A stretch of 64,000 nt of DNA from positions 29,961 through 93,960 of the forward strand of contig NZ_JAFBBE010000018.1 in NCBI RefSeq assembly GCF_016907015.1. Reading direction: 5' to 3'. The DNA is from Oceanisphaera litoralis. Its GTDB lineage: Bacteria; Pseudomonadota; Gammaproteobacteria; Enterobacterales; Aeromonadaceae. The position numbers were made by a program, and so were the translations under genes. Positions 1 to 8,713 of this stretch are shown in pieces (the stretch's first letter is position 1; each line of letters opens with the position of its first letter). Under the pieces are notes generated by a model. It ran no database searches. It was given only the letters and a program-made list of their open reading frames with translations, and was not told the DNA's origin.

Positions 1-1166
1 GTGCCTATATCTTCGATGTAGACGGCCAGTCCTATGTGGATTACATCGGCTCCTGGGGCCCGATGATCCTGGGCCACAACGCGCCCGTGGTACGAGAAGC
101 CGTACTGGAAGCGGTAGAACGCGGTCTGAGCTATGGCGCCCCCACCGGGGTGGAAGTGACCATGGCCGAAAAGGTCAACCAGCTGGTGCCCTCCATGGAG
201 CAGGTACGCATGGTCAACTCCGGCACCGAAGCCACCATGAGCGCCATCCGTCTGGCTCGTGGCTTTACCGGTCGCGACAAGATCCTGAAGTTTGAAGGCT
301 GCTACCATGGCCACGCCGACTGCCTGCTGGTCAAGGCCGGCTCCGGCGCCCTCACCCTGGGACAGCCCAACTCGCCGGGCGTGCCGGCCGATTTTGCCAA
401 ACATACCCTGACCGCCACCTTCAACGATCTGGACTCGGTCAAGACCGCCTTCGAAGCGGCCCCCACCGACATCGCCTGTATCATCGTCGAGCCCATCGCC
501 GGCAACATGAATTGCATCCCGCCGGCCCCCGGCTTCCTCGAGGGCCTGCGCGCCATCTGTGACCAATACGATGCCCTGCTGATATTCGATGAAGTGATGT
601 GCGGTTTCCGCGCCTCCCTTGGTGGCGCTCAGGAACGTTTCGACGTCAAACCGGATCTGACCACGCTCGGCAAAATCATCGGTGGCGGCATGCCGGTGGG
701 CGCCTTCGGCGGTCGTCGCGACGTGATGGAGCATCTGGCCCCGACCGGCCCGGTTTATCAGGCCGGTACCCTCTCCGGCAACCCGGTGGCCATGGCCGCC
801 GGTCTGGCGACCCTGAATGCCATCAGTGCGCCGGGGGTTTACGAACAGCTGGAACAAAGCACCAAAGCCCTGGTGGACGGCCTGCAGGCCGCCGCCGACC
901 GGCACGGCATTCCCTTCACCACCACCCGGGTAGGCGCCATGTTCGGTTTCTTCTTCACCGAGGAAAAGCACATCAGCAGCTATGAGCAGGTGACTCGCTG
1001 TGACCTGGAGGCGTTCAAGCGCTTCTTCCATCTGATGCTGGAAGAAGGCGTTTACCTGGCGCCCAGCGCCTTCGAAGCGGGCTTTATGTCGCTGGCCCAC
1101 GGTGAGCAGGAAATCGCCCATACCCTGGCCGCCGCCGACAAGGCCTTCGCCATCATGAAAGGCTAA
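1..1166 (+). CDS. hemL: Glutamate-1-semialdehyde 2,1-aminomutase (5' end outside window)
   Basis: PLP enzyme that converts glutamate-1-semialdehyde to 5-aminolevulinate in the C5 route to heme and siroheme. The reading frame is open from base 3 and reads [20 protein letters not shown], a typical HemL stretch just after the N-terminus, so only the first few dozen residues are missing. The class III aminotransferase landmarks are present: [26 protein letters not shown], and the PLP lysine in [15 protein letters not shown] (codon 672-674). The stop is TAA at 1164-1166, five bases before the convergent VOC gene, with no clear terminator between. Identification is secure. Confidence 0.96.
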   Translation, partial: AYIFDVDGQSYVDYIGSWGPMILGHNAPVVREAVLEAVERGLSYGAPTGVEVTMAEKVNQLVPSMEQVRMVNSGTEATMSAIRLARGFTGRDKILKFEGCYHGHADCLLVKAGSGALTLGQPNSPGVPADFAKHTLTATFNDLDSVKTAFEAAPTDIACIIVEPIAGNMNCIPPAPGFLEGLRAICDQYDALLIFDEVMCGFRASLGGAQERFDVKPDLTTLGKIIGGGMPVGAFGGRRDVMEHLAPTGPVYQAGTLSGNPVAMAAGLATLNAISAPGVYEQLEQSTKALVDGLQAAADRHGIPFTTTRVGAMFGFFFTEEKHISSYEQVTRCDLEAFKRFFHLMLEEGVYLAPSAFEAGFMSLAHGEQEIAHTLAAADKAFAIMKG

Positions 1167-1171
1167 CTCGC

Positions 1172-1597
1172 CTACTCCGGCCGCTGGATCTCCACCAGCG
1201 GCCCTTCCAGCAATTCCACGCTGTTCCCATCCGGATCCACAATGAACACATAGCGCAAGCAGGTCTGTCCCGTGACCGGCGACGGTTTTTCCGTCAGTAT
1301 GCCGGCGCCGTGCAGCCCGGTCAGCGCCTTGTCCAGATCATCCACCTGCAAGGCAAAATGGCGCAGCCCCAGCCGATAACCGGTGGCCCAGGGCGGCAGA
1401 GAAGACAACTCGTCTTCAGCATCGGCACGAAAGCAGTAAAGTTCCAGCAAGGCCTGGCCCAGTCGTAGATGGCAAATCTGCAGCTGGCCTGCATCATCCT
1501 GCCAGCGATAAACCGACTCGAACCCCAACCCCTTGTAGAAGCCTTCAGAAACAGACAGGTCATGCACACTCAGGGTGACATGATGAAAAGAAAACAT
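1172..1597 (-). CDS. VOC-superfamily (glyoxalase/dioxygenase fold) protein
   Basis: A 141-residue single-module vicinal-oxygen-chelate protein. Paired beta-alpha-beta-beta-beta units start at FHHVTLSVHDLSVSEGFY and RHFALQVDDLDKALTGL and end in DPDGNSVELLE. The likely metal ligands are the His of HHV, the His of RHF and the Glu of VELLE. These folds include glyoxalase I, dioxygenases and drug-binding proteins, and the sequence does not decide the substrate. I chose the ATG at 1595-1597 because a strong GGAGGA lies seven bases upstream. An upstream in-frame codon would add five residues but lacks such a site. It converges on hemL and lies downstream of mrcB, separated by a G-rich heptamer array. 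Confidence 0.8.
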   Translation of the reverse strand: MFSFHHVTLSVHDLSVSEGFYKGLGFESVYRWQDDAGQLQICHLRLGQALLELYCFRADAEDELSSLPPWATGYRLGLRHFALQVDDLDKALTGLHGAGILTEKPSPVTGQTCLRYVFIVDPDGNSVELLEGPLVEIQRPE

Positions 1598-1678
1598 GAG
1601 CCGTTCCTCCATCTACATACTATTGAGCATATACGGAGATGGAAGCTTTCACCTTTCTATGACCGAAGAGAGGGCCCG

Positions 1679-1754
1679 TGAGGGGTGAGGGGTGAGGGGT
1701 GAGGGGTGAGGGGTGAGGGGTGAGGGGTGAGGGGTGAGGGGTGAGGGGTGAGGG
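1679..1754 (+). repeat. Tandem GGGGTGA heptamer array, about 11 copies
   Basis: Ten perfect head-to-tail copies of TGAGGGG (1679-1748) are followed by a shortened TGAGGG copy. The array lies between the start of the VOC gene and the end of mrcB, in no gene. Runs of four G separated by three bases on the plus strand meet the usual pattern for G-quadruplex formation. Shorter copies of the same heptamer occur in other gaps of this window. Confidence 0.95.
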
Positions 1755-1796
1755 TGATACCGCTTATCTTTCACTCCTCATCCCTTGCGTGCTCTG

Positions 1797-4127
1797 TCAG
1801 CGGGCGAAGTTGAAGATATCCTTCAGCCAGTCGCTAATCTGCTCACCGGCCTCGGGCAGCGTCGGCGAGCTCGGTCGACAACCCCTAATCCCCGGCAAAT
1901 CGGCGGCCCTGGCCGGTAATAATCGGGTCGGTTCACAGCGGGGATCGGCCGGCATGCCATCGCTGACCGCGAAGTTGACCTGATCGATACCGGCGGGCGA
2001 CGTCAGTTCCAGCGAGTCGACTCCCCGCCCATCCAGATAACGACTGTATACCCGAAGGGCACCGCTGGATCCGGTCAGACCGGTCACGCCGTTATCGTCA
2101 CGGCCCACCCAGATACTGACCAGCTCTTCGTTATCCAGACCCGCATACCAGGTATCCCGCAGATCGTTGGTGGTACCGGTCTTGCCCGCCATCACCCGAT
2201 TGGGGAATCGTGCCGCCAGATGTGCGGCAGTACCACCGTCCACCGCCTTGGTCATGCCATAGAGCGCCAGATACCCGGCTTCCGGCTCCAGCACCCGCAC
2301 CGCCTTGGCGCCGTGTTGATACAGCAGTTCACCCTGCTCATCCTGAATGGCGCGAATCGAGGTCAGCGGCTGATAGAGCCCCTGATTGGCCAGGGTCAGG
2401 TACATCTGATTGACCTCGAAGGGGGTCAGTTCCAGGGTGCCGAGCATCAGCGACGGATAGGCGGGGATCGGCTGCTCCACTCCCAGCCGCTTGAGACCCT
2501 CGATCACCTTGTCCAGCCCGATGGCCATGCCCAGATTTACCGTCGGCACGTTCAGCGACTTGGACAGGGCATCGATCAGCATCACCTGCCCCCGGAACTG
2601 GCGATCGTAGTTATTGGGTCGCCACACCTGTCCCGCATCACTGCGCAGGCTGATGGGCTCATCCTTGATCACACTGCCCAGGGTATAGCCGTTGGCCAGC
2701 GCTTCTACATATACGGCCGGCTTGATCAGCGAGCCGATGGGCCGTCGCGCCGACAACGCCCGGTTGAAGCCGGCAAAGCTGGGGTCCGCGCCACCGACCA
2801 CGGCACTGACTTCCCCCTTACGCCAGTTGGTCACCACCATGGCGGCTTCCAGATCGGATTTTTTGGTGTTGGCGCGCAACTGCTTCAACTGCTCTATCAC
2901 CGCCAGCTCGGCGCTGTGCTGGGCGATGGGATCCAGGCTGCTGAAAATCTTGAGGCCGTTCTGACGCAGAAAATCGGCGCCGAACCGCTCCTTCAGCTCC
3001 TGCCGAAGCAGGCCCATGAAGCCCGGCGTCCGACCGTAGCCCATGCGTCCCCGCTCGATCAGCTGCAGTGGCGTGCTGCTGGCCCGCTCATAGGTCTGCC
3101 GGTCGATATGGCCTTCGTTGGCCAGTAACCGCAGCACCAGATCGCGCCGCTCCTGTGCCCGCTCGGCATTACGCCAGGGATCGTAATAGGAAGGCCCCTT
3201 CACCAGCGCCACCATCAGCGCCATCTGATCCGGATTCAGCTCGCTCAGCGGCAGGCCGAAATAGAAATAGCTGGCCAGACCAAAGCCATAGACGCCCTGG
3301 GCGCCATTCTGTCCGAGATAGACCTCGTTGAGGTAGGCTTCGAGGATCTCGTCCTTTTCATAGCGAAAGTCGATGATCAACGCCATATAGGCTTCCTGGA
3401 TCTTGCGCCACAGGCTGCGATCCTGGGTCAGGAAGAAGTTCTTGGCTAGCTGCTGGGTCAGGGTGCTGCCGCCCTGCACGGTGCGCCCGGCCTTGATGTT
3501 GACCACCAGGGCACGCAGTATCGCCAACGGCGAGACACCGTCGTGCTGATAGAAATCCCGATCTTCGACCGTCAGCAAGGCGGTGACCAGCAAGGGAGGC
3601 ACCTGCTCCAGCCGCACCAGCAAGCGATCTTCCCGCTGCTCTACGTTGAGCCTGTCGAGCAACACCGGATCCATGCGCGCATACCCCAGCTCCCGGCCGT
3701 TGCCCGGATTCTGCATCCGCTTCAACCGCTGGCCTTCGAAGGTCAGCAACATGGAGCGGGCCGCCTCGGCGCCGTCGGAGAAATTGAAGGCCCGGCGATG
3801 AATTTCAATGCGGCTGTCGGTCACCGAATATTCACCGGGGCGGCCGGGGCTGGCTACCTTGCGGTAGTTGAGCAACTGCAGCTCCCGCAGCATCTGCGCA
3901 TGGGACAGCTTCTGCCCCGGAAACAGCTCCAGCGGCCGGCTATAGACCAGCGCCGGCAGCGCCCACTTCTGGCCCTCGAAACGTTCCTTTACCTGGCCGT
4001 CCAGATAGATGCCGAAGATGCCCATCAGCACGGCACCCACCAGCGCCAGCTTGAACAGCAGGCCCCACCATGAACGACGCGGTTTCACGGGCTTTTTTCT
4101 CGATTTTCGGGTCTGTTTTTTTGCCAT
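1797..4127 (-). CDS. mrcB: Penicillin-binding protein 1B, bifunctional transglycosylase/transpeptidase
   Basis: Class A PBP that polymerises lipid II and cross-links peptidoglycan in the periplasm. It has 776 residues: a basic cytoplasmic tail (1-19), one transmembrane helix (about 20-41), a UB2H-like segment (about 60-150), then the GT51 glycosyltransferase with catalytic Glu188 in VEDRDFYQHDG and the QGGSTLTQQLAKNFF motif. The transpeptidase follows, with Ser466-x-x-Lys469 in IGSLIKP, SLN at 524-526 and KTG at 649-651. All catalytic motifs are intact. E. coli PBP1b is about 840 residues, and the difference lies mostly in shorter ends. It begins two bases after the hrpB stop, so the two are probably co-transcribed, as in the E. 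coli neighbourhood. Confidence 0.97.
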   Translation of the reverse strand: MAKKQTRKSRKKPVKPRRSWWGLLFKLALVGAVLMGIFGIYLDGQVKERFEGQKWALPALVYSRPLELFPGQKLSHAQMLRELQLLNYRKVASPGRPGEYSVTDSRIEIHRRAFNFSDGAEAARSMLLTFEGQRLKRMQNPGNGRELGYARMDPVLLDRLNVEQREDRLLVRLEQVPPLLVTALLTVEDRDFYQHDGVSPLAILRALVVNIKAGRTVQGGSTLTQQLAKNFFLTQDRSLWRKIQEAYMALIIDFRYEKDEILEAYLNEVYLGQNGAQGVYGFGLASYFYFGLPLSELNPDQMALMVALVKGPSYYDPWRNAERAQERRDLVLRLLANEGHIDRQTYERASSTPLQLIERGRMGYGRTPGFMGLLRQELKERFGADFLRQNGLKIFSSLDPIAQHSAELAVIEQLKQLRANTKKSDLEAAMVVTNWRKGEVSAVVGGADPSFAGFNRALSARRPIGSLIKPAVYVEALANGYTLGSVIKDEPISLRSDAGQVWRPNNYDRQFRGQVMLIDALSKSLNVPTVNLGMAIGLDKVIEGLKRLGVEQPIPAYPSLMLGTLELTPFEVNQMYLTLANQGLYQPLTSIRAIQDEQGELLYQHGAKAVRVLEPEAGYLALYGMTKAVDGGTAAHLAARFPNRVMAGKTGTTNDLRDTWYAGLDNEELVSIWVGRDDNGVTGLTGSSGALRVYSRYLDGRGVDSLELTSPAGIDQVNFAVSDGMPADPRCEPTRLLPARAADLPGIRGCRPSSPTLPEAGEQISDWLKDIFNFAR

Positions 4128-4129
4128 AA

Positions 4130-6562
4130 TCAGTGCTTCATATGCCTCTTGGTGTGCCGGGTCGGCGCCGTATTGGCGGGATCATCCGGCCACACGTGTT
4201 TGGGATAGCGTCCCTTCATCTCTTTCTTTACATCCAGGTAGGATCCGGCCCAGAAGGCGGCCAGATCCCGGGTGACCTGTAAGGGTCGCCGGGCCGGAGA
4301 CAAGAGCTCCAGCACCAGCGCGACCCGGCCGCGCGCCAGCTCGGGCGTGGCAGACTGGCCGAACATTTCCTGCAGCCGCACCGGCAGCACGGGATCCTCG
4401 TCTTCCCGATAGCGAATACTGGCCCTGGTCCCCGTGGCCAGTTCGATAGCCGCTGGTAGCAGGGTATCCAGCAATTGCCGTTGTGACCAGTCCAGCCGGC
4501 TCTTGAAAATACCGACCCAATCGAGCCTGGACAGCTCTTCCCACCGTCCCAGCCCCGTAAGATAGGGCAACAACCAGTGTTCCGCCTCGGCCAGCCAGCG
4601 GCTTTCGTCACAGGATTCGAAGCCGCAATCGGCCAGTTTTTGTCCGGCCAGCTTCAATCTGAGCCAATATTGCTGGCTTGCCTCATCCAGTGGCAAGGCC
4701 GACCAGCCGCGCCGTACCAGCTCTTCCAGCAGACAACGAGCCCGCTGCTCGGGACTGATCTTGTTCAAGGGCGAGCGCTGCAATATCAGGCCGCCGAAGC
4801 ACCACTGGCGTTCGGCCCGCACCCGGTTGGCGTCGTTATCCCACTCCAGATGCTCCCGCTCGCCGAAACGCTCGGGCACAAACTGCTGCAACTGCTCCAG
4901 GCTGACCGGTTCCGCCGCCTGGATAAAGACCCCTCGCTCGCCCCGCCCCAGCGCCGCCATCACCAGCATCGGCTTGCCGAGCAGCGGGCTGCCCTGAGGC
5001 AGGTCCGCGCTCAGACCGCCGGCCAGACCATAACGGCTTTGCTGACGCAGCAGACCAACCCATTCGGATCTGGCGTTGGCCAGCAAGGGCCCCAGATACT
5101 GGCCCGAGGGCGCACTTTCGTCCTGCTTCAGCCGTTTGAACCAACGCCGGGCCGCCGGTTTCAGCCGTCCCTGACGCGCCAGCAGCTGCCCCGACAAGGG
5201 GCCATTGTCCCAGCGCCCCTCATCCAGCAGGGCCACCAGATAAACGGCGTCGGCCAGGGCTCCGGTTCGGCCCTGCCGTTGCCACTCTTGCGCCGTCAAC
5301 AGCAGCTGCCCCAGCCAGGGCTCTGTACCCAGCTGCCAGACCCGACGACCAAGCGGCGTGAGCTGTGCGCCGGTCAGCAAGCCCAGGCTGGCGAGCTGAC
5401 TGCGGGCCGCCGCCAGCAGAGGCGAGGGCGGCGGCGTCAGCAAGGGCAACTGCTCGGGTTCGGCGCCCCAGGCGGCGCATTCCAGCACGAAACTCGCCAG
5501 GTCACTCTGTTCTATTTCCGCCGGTCGCCGGGGCGCCAGCCGCTCCTGTTGTTCCTGACTCCACAGCCGCAGACAGGCGCCGGGCTGCAAGCGCCCGGCC
5601 CGGCCCGCTCGCTGGGTGGCCGAGGCCTGGCCAATCTGGCGGCTGTGCAACCGGGTAATGCCGGACTGGGGCTCGAACTGAGCCTGTCGCTCCAGTCCCG
5701 AGTCCACCACTATGCTGATGCCGTCGATGGTAAGCGAGGTCTCCGCCACATTGGTGGCCAGCACCACCTTGCGTCGTCCGGGTTCGGCGGGGGCAATGGC
5801 CGCCTGCTGTTCGGCCAGCGTCAAGCGGCCATAAAGCGGCCTGAGCTCGACCTCCGTGCCTGTTTTGCCGTTCAGCCAGTCCTGGGTGCCACGAATGTCC
5901 CGCTCACCGGGCAGAAAGGCCAGCACGCTGCCATCAAAACGATCCAGCGCCGTCAGTATGGCCCGCCCCATGGCCTCATCCAGCCGGCTGTGCTGATTAC
6001 GGGGCTGATATTCCAGCGTCACCGGAAAACTGCGCCCGGCGCTCTGCACCAGGGCCGCCTCGGGCAGCAGGCTGTCGAGCGCCAGCCCCTCCAGGGTGGC
6101 GGACATCACCATGATTTTGAGATCTTCACGCAGCGCCTGGCATTCCAGGGCGAAGGCCAGCGCCAGATCCGCCTGCAGGCTGCGTTCGTGAAATTCGTCG
6201 AAGACAAGCAGCCCGACGCCGTCCAGCTCAGGATCGGCCTGCAGCATACGGGTCAGCACCCCCTCTGTGACCACCTCCAGCCGGGTGTCTTTGCCGACCC
6301 GGCTTTCACCGCGCATGCGATAGCCGATGCGGCCACCCGGCGTTTCGCCCAGCTGCGTCGCCAGATACTGGGCTATGGTGCGTGCGGCCAGCCGTCGGGG
6401 CTCCAGCATGATGATGCGGCCCCGGATCTCGGCCTGCTCCAGCAACCATAATGGCAACCAGGTGGATTTACCGGCGCCGGGCGGCGCTTCGATGATGATC
6501 TGGGACGCCGTCAGCGCCTGCTGTAACCGGGGCAGGGCCTCGACGATGGGAAGCTGGTTCAC
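4130..6562 (-). CDS. hrpB: ATP-dependent RNA helicase HrpB (DEAH-box type)
   Basis: SF2 DEAH/RHA helicase of 810 residues with unclear physiological role in bacteria. Walker A is APPGAGKS (26-33). The DEAH position reads DEFH in VFDEFHERS, as is usual for HrpB. Motif III is MSATLEG, and later motifs include ATNVAETSLTIDG and QRAGRAGR. The open frame extends to 6640, but I place the start at GTG 6560-6562. Family members begin right at the LPIVEALP segment, an AGGTAA lies just upstream, and the longer version would run into the divergent thpR promoter region. Co-directional with mrcB. Confidence 0.93.
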   Translation of the reverse strand: MNQLPIVEALPRLQQALTASQIIIEAPPGAGKSTWLPLWLLEQAEIRGRIIMLEPRRLAARTIAQYLATQLGETPGGRIGYRMRGESRVGKDTRLEVVTEGVLTRMLQADPELDGVGLLVFDEFHERSLQADLALAFALECQALREDLKIMVMSATLEGLALDSLLPEAALVQSAGRSFPVTLEYQPRNQHSRLDEAMGRAILTALDRFDGSVLAFLPGERDIRGTQDWLNGKTGTEVELRPLYGRLTLAEQQAAIAPAEPGRRKVVLATNVAETSLTIDGISIVVDSGLERQAQFEPQSGITRLHSRQIGQASATQRAGRAGRLQPGACLRLWSQEQQERLAPRRPAEIEQSDLASFVLECAAWGAEPEQLPLLTPPPSPLLAAARSQLASLGLLTGAQLTPLGRRVWQLGTEPWLGQLLLTAQEWQRQGRTGALADAVYLVALLDEGRWDNGPLSGQLLARQGRLKPAARRWFKRLKQDESAPSGQYLGPLLANARSEWVGLLRQQSRYGLAGGLSADLPQGSPLLGKPMLVMAALGRGERGVFIQAAEPVSLEQLQQFVPERFGEREHLEWDNDANRVRAERQWCFGGLILQRSPLNKISPEQRARCLLEELVRRGWSALPLDEASQQYWLRLKLAGQKLADCGFESCDESRWLAEAEHWLLPYLTGLGRWEELSRLDWVGIFKSRLDWSQRQLLDTLLPAAIELATGTRASIRYREDEDPVLPVRLQEMFGQSATPELARGRVALVLELLSPARRPLQVTRDLAAFWAGSYLDVKKEMKGRYPKHVWPDDPANTAPTRHTKRHMKH

Positions 6563-6632
6563 GTGATTACCTGAGTGAGCGAAAACGGCTATATTGTGCC
6601 AAAAGCCCCGGAGAAGAACTACGATATTGCAC

Positions 6633-7154
6633 ATGGACACATCACGGTTGTTTCTGGCCTTTCCCGCCGACGAGCCGGCTCCGGCCCTGAGTCGGTTGCA
6701 GAACAGTCTGGGGCTGTCCGGACGACGGATACCGGCCAGCCAGTTTCACCTGACCCTGCGCTTTCTCGGGCCACTGACCCCGATACAATCCGGATCCTTG
6801 CTGAAACAACTGTCGCAGATACGGCTGACCGCCTTCGAACTGGAGCTGGACAGGCTAGGCTGTTTTCCTCGGGCCAGGGTGGTCTGGATAGGCCCTTCTC
6901 GGGTTCCCTCCGCCCTCTCGGCGCTATCCGATGAGCTGGCCGCACGTTGTGCCGCCCTTAAGCTGGGGCCGCCTCACAGAGCCTTTCGGCCGCATATCAC
7001 CCTGTTCCGCCACGACAGCACCCAGGAACTGCCGCCGATCGCTCCCATCCGCTATCGTCCCTCGCGGCTGTGCCTCTACAGCTCCACCCTGAGCGAGCAG
7101 GGCCCCAACTACCATATTCTGCAATCCTGGCCACTGACAGAGGGTGAGGGGTGA
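6633..7154 (+). CDS. thpR: RNA 2',3'-cyclic phosphodiesterase (2H family)
   Basis: Member of the LigT/ThpR 2H phosphoesterases, which open 2',3'-cyclic phosphates on RNA ends and can join tRNA halves in vitro. It has 173 residues with both catalytic tetrapeptides: HLTL at 39-42 and HITL at 121-124. I chose ATG 6633, which gives the family-typical MDTSRLFLAF start. In-frame TTG codons at 6594 and 6627 are alternatives, because a GGAGAAG (6609-6615) is 17 bases from the ATG and better spaced for TTG 6627. The last codons and stop run into the GGGGTGA intergenic repeat, so the C-terminal EGEG tail derives from repeat sequence. Confidence 0.9.
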   Translation: MDTSRLFLAFPADEPAPALSRLQNSLGLSGRRIPASQFHLTLRFLGPLTPIQSGSLLKQLSQIRLTAFELELDRLGCFPRARVVWIGPSRVPSALSALSDELAARCAALKLGPPHRAFRPHITLFRHDSTQELPPIAPIRYRPSRLCLYSSTLSEQGPNYHILQSWPLTEGEG

Positions 7155-7156
7155 GA

Positions 7157-7182
7157 GTGAGGGGGTGCATCCTCCCCCTCAC
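7157..7182. terminator. Hairpin between convergent thpR and sfsA
   Basis: GTGAGGGGG (7157-7165) and CCCCCTCAC (7174-7182) form a perfect 9-bp stem around an 8-base loop. The right arm overlaps the sfsA stop codon (7179-7181). The left arm is made of the G-rich heptamer repeat. There is no T-run, so termination is plausible but unproven. Confidence 0.45.
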
Positions 7183-7937
7183 ACCCCATGCTTCATATGA
7201 ACTTCAAACGGCAATGGCTGTACCAGCTGCATGCCGTCGGGGCTGATCTCGGCCCGCCAGGCCAGGCATTCCACCCCCGCCGCCAGCGCCTCGGCCACCA
7301 GGGCACCATAGGCCGGATCCAGGTGACTGGCCGGGCTGACCCGTTCGATGCCGGTATGCAGCACGCAGAACAACAGTACTGCCCTGTGCCCGTTATTCAC
7401 GCAGTCGATCAGCTCCCGCACATGCTTCTGCGCCCTGAGACTCTCGGTATCCGGAAAATAGCCCCGCCCCGCCTCCCCCTCATCCAGCAGGGTCACGCTC
7501 TTGACCTCTACATAACAGTCCGGCTCAAGGCCACCGCTCAGCAGAAAGTCGATCCGGCTGCCTTCGTTGCCGTAACGGACTTCGGCTCTGATATCGGCAT
7601 ATTGCGCCAGCGGTGGGATACGCTTCCGCGCCAGCGCCTCGGCCACCAGCTGGTTGGCCCGGCCGGTGTTGACACAGATGAAGTCTCCGCGCCGGTTTTC
7701 GACCAGTTCCCAGGTATGAACATATTTACGTTTTGGGTTGTCTGATGTAGAGAAATACACGGTCCAGCCCGGCTCGGCACAGCCGGTCATCTTGCCGGTA
7801 TTGGGGCAATGTATGGTCAGCGGTGCCTCGGGTGAAGTGCCCTGCTCGGGTGAAGCGCCCTGATAGATAACATCGGCCAGAAAGCGCTTGTAACGCCGGA
7901 CCAGTTGGCCACGGCACAAAGAAGAGGAAAACTGCAC
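7179..7937 (-). CDS. sfsA: SfsA, nucleic-acid-binding protein (sugar fermentation stimulation)
   Basis: SfsA-family protein of 252 residues, defined genetically in E. coli as stimulating maltose use and also reported to bind DNA; the family has a nuclease-like fold. Conserved blocks are RYKRFLADV, HCPNTGKMTGC, STSDNPKRKYVHTWEL, SRIDFLL, YVEVKSVTL and RAVLLFCVLH. The start is GTG 7935-7937, and AGGTAC upstream serves as ribosome site. It is longer than the roughly 234-residue E. coli protein because of an insertion YQGASPEQGTSPEAP near residue 25, produced by an 18-bp tandem duplication. It converges on thpR and diverges from dksA. Confidence 0.93.
   Translation of the reverse strand: MQFSSSLCRGQLVRRYKRFLADVIYQGASPEQGTSPEAPLTIHCPNTGKMTGCAEPGWTVYFSTSDNPKRKYVHTWELVENRRGDFICVNTGRANQLVAEALARKRIPPLAQYADIRAEVRYGNEGSRIDFLLSGGLEPDCYVEVKSVTLLDEGEAGRGYFPDTESLRAQKHVRELIDCVNNGHRAVLLFCVLHTGIERVSPASHLDPAYGALVAEALAAGVECLAWRAEISPDGMQLVQPLPFEVHMKHGV
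7827..7862. repeat. 18-bp tandem duplication inside sfsA
   Basis: Two adjacent 18-base copies (7827-7844 and 7845-7862) differ at one base. On the sfsA strand they encode QGASPE and QGTSPE, an in-frame six-residue duplication in a surface-loop position where E. coli SfsA is shorter. Confidence 0.9.
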
Positions 7938-8245
7938 GATAGTACCTATAGTTCATAAATAGAAATTCATACATAGAGTTCGATAGTAATCGGTATCACG
8001 GCCCCGACTCGACTCTTGAAAATGCCATTCCTCATCCCCATATGGAGGGCTCACCAGGAAGCTGCCGCTCTTTATGACCCGGACCACTCAACCTGAATCA
8101 TGTCAGAAAAAGTGCTCATGGTCGTATTTAAGGGCCGATTTTCGCAGAAACAGCAATGCAAAATTGCCTTGCCAATATGCTTTCTGCTATAGATAGCCGC
8201 TTCTTAACATTGGTTAGCGCAATATTGCTTTTTAGGAGATACGGA
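7938..8245. other. Divergent sfsA-dksA spacer
   Basis: 308 bases between the GTG of sfsA and the ATG of dksA. The sfsA-proximal half is AT-rich with overlapping TATG/TATA sequences that could supply its promoter. The dksA-proximal part carries the candidate promoter listed separately. I see no further gene, tRNA or clear repeat. Confidence 0.6.
8164..8193 (+). promoter_or_regulatory. Candidate dksA promoter
   Basis: TTGCCT (8164-8169), an 18-base spacer, and an extended -10 TGcTATAGA (TG at 8185-8186, TATAGA at 8188-8193), about 50 bases before the dksA start. The match is moderate. Confidence 0.35.
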
Positions 8246-8698
8246 ATGCCAGCAGTCGAAACCAAAAAATCTCTCGGTATTCTGGCCATTGCCGGTGTTG
8301 AGCCCTACCAGGCGAAGCCCGACGAAGAATACATGAACGATGCGCAAAAAACGCATTTTCGCAAAATTCTGGGTGCCTGGCGCAATCAGTTGCGCGAAGA
8401 AGTGGATCGCACCATGGGCTACATGAAAGACGAAGCAGCCAACTTCCCCGATCCGGTGGACAGGGCCGCTCAGGAAGAGGAATTCGCGCTTGAACTGCGC
8501 GCCCGGGATCGGGAACGCAAGCTTATCAAGAAGATCGAGAAAACCCTGCAGAAAATCGAAGAAGACGACTTCGGCTATTGCGAGCACTGCGGCGTGGAAA
8601 TCGGTATCCGCCGACTGGAAGCGCGTCCTACCGCCGATCTGTGCATCGACTGCAAGACCCTGGCCGAGATCAAGGAAAAACAGATGGCCGGTTACTAA
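8246..8698 (+). CDS. dksA: RNA polymerase-binding transcription factor DksA
   Basis: Secondary-channel factor that works with ppGpp to repress rRNA and tRNA promoters and activate amino-acid promoters. It has 150 residues (E. coli 151), nearly identical in its core. The coiled-coil carries the functional acidic tip in [15 protein letters not shown], and the zinc finger is CEHC...CIDC. The longer open frame to 8156 is rejected: ATG 8246 is preceded by TTTAGGAGAT at good spacing and gives the family N-terminus [17 protein letters not shown]. It is followed 15 bases later by gluQ, probably one operon. Confidence 0.97.
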   Translation: MPAVETKKSLGILAIAGVEPYQAKPDEEYMNDAQKTHFRKILGAWRNQLREEVDRTMGYMKDEAANFPDPVDRAAQEEEFALELRARDRERKLIKKIEKTLQKIEEDDFGYCEHCGVEIGIRRLEARPTADLCIDCKTLAEIKEKQMAGY

Positions 8699-8713
8699 AC
8701 CGTCCCGGCTACC

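Noticed and set aside
4577..6451. 624-codon open frame on the plus strand opposite hrpB
   Set aside because: Composition is rich in Gln, Pro, Arg and Gly without any family motif, and the opposite strand encodes a complete HrpB. It is a shadow caused by GC-rich codon use.
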